Below, piece by piece: positions 63,691 through 64,000 of a stretch of 64,000 nt of DNA. Within the stretch, counting starts at the first letter, position 1. Every line of letters starts with the position of its first letter. The notes under the pieces were generated by a model. The model made no database searches. It was not told the DNA's origin and saw only the letters and a list, made by a program, of their open reading frames with translations. A program made the translations under genes and the position numbers. The DNA comes from Saussurea involucrata (Eukaryota; Streptophyta; Magnoliopsida; Asterales; Asteraceae): the NCBI GenBank assembly GCA_033807775.1, contig CM066326.1:87830873-87894872 (forward strand). Direction: 5' to 3'.

Positions 63691-64000
63691 TACTAGTTTA
63701 GTACCCGCGCAATACGGCGGGATGCAATATTCAAATAAATGTAAGCAAAAAATAAAAATAGAAATTACAATCATGCAATATTCATACGGTTTGGGTTTGG
63801 TTTATAACTGAAGTCTTTTATGTCTAAATTTTTGTTTAAACAAAATAGAAATTACAATCATGCTTTAATCATATACAATCATCACTCAAAACCTCTCGAT
63901 AAACCACATTTGATGTGTAAACTCCCTTCGGTTTGAACTTTTTGGTAGGCTTCACTAATATCTTTGTAGTGCCACGTGATATACCTCTGGATAACTATTA
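63691..64000. other. Unresolved end region, possible transposon terminus
   Basis: TACTAGTTTAGTACCCGCGC followed by AATACGGCGGG is of a type often found at ends of plant non-autonomous elements (Helitron- or MITE-like), but no second end is in the window. The rest to 64000 shows no gene. Confidence 0.35.

Noticed and set aside
63691..63720. Definite Helitron terminus
   Set aside because: The GC-rich hairpin-like start is suggestive, but no second end or insertion-site evidence is available, so it was left as unresolved.

Overview
This is plant nuclear DNA, almost certainly a eudicot and plausibly Asteraceae. It holds split eukaryotic exons with GT/AG borders, plant Ty1/copia and Ty3/gypsy (chromovirus) retrotransposons with tRNA-iMet primer sites (TGGTATCAGAGC), a hAT transposon, an L1-type LINE and MITEs. 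The Asteraceae suggestion rests only on my recollection that large third ORFs like those seen here are common next to copia pol genes in that family; it was not tested.

The only host gene I can support is a plus-strand NAC transcription factor: exon 1 at 39098-39266 and exon 2 at 51705-51970. Exon 3 is not in the window. Nearly everything else is nested mobile DNA around it. Reading left to right: 1-7139 is a decayed Tekay-like chromovirus region ending in a 2.3 kb LTR. 7226-38812 is a hAT element (8-bp TSD GGTACCTG) whose right end lies only 35 bp before the NAC TATA-like box. A copia element ('A', 8530-38496, about 12.9 kb of its own sequence) sits inside the hAT. Inside A are a young SIRE-like copia ('B', 10828-18637), a minus-strand Tekay chromovirus (21846-30093) and a solo LTR (32591-33549). 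NAC intron 1 (12.4 kb) carries copia 'C' (39641-50754). A 5'-truncated LINE starts within a few bases of the end of NAC exon 2. Copia 'D' (54308-61967) follows, a relative of C that has lost about 3.2 kb of pol but keeps open gag and ORF3 frames and has almost identical LTRs. The window ends in four MITEs embedded in TA/GA microsatellites.

The most interesting signal is that these retrotransposons carry dense arrays of short motifs, several of them palindromic or present in both orientations, mostly 16-20 bp apart. C and D use TTA(A/G/C)T(A/G)CTGC(T/C). About 20 copies lie just upstream of a TATAAATA box in front of ORF3, and a second set lies upstream of the same TATAAATA box in each LTR. 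The motif also recurs inside gag and ORF3 coding sequence, in both orientations within ORF3. A carries AAGTCGCAA/TTGCGACTT arrays and a promoter-like region with a 5'UTR intron before its own third ORF; the same motif fills the LTRs of two chromoviruses. B carries GCGGTATACCGC palindromes. The third ORFs of A, C and D have basic nuclear-localisation-like stretches and no visible signal peptide or membrane anchor. I propose an ORF3-plus-array regulatory module, loosely comparable to sequence-specific anti-silencing systems of plant DNA transposons. This is inference.
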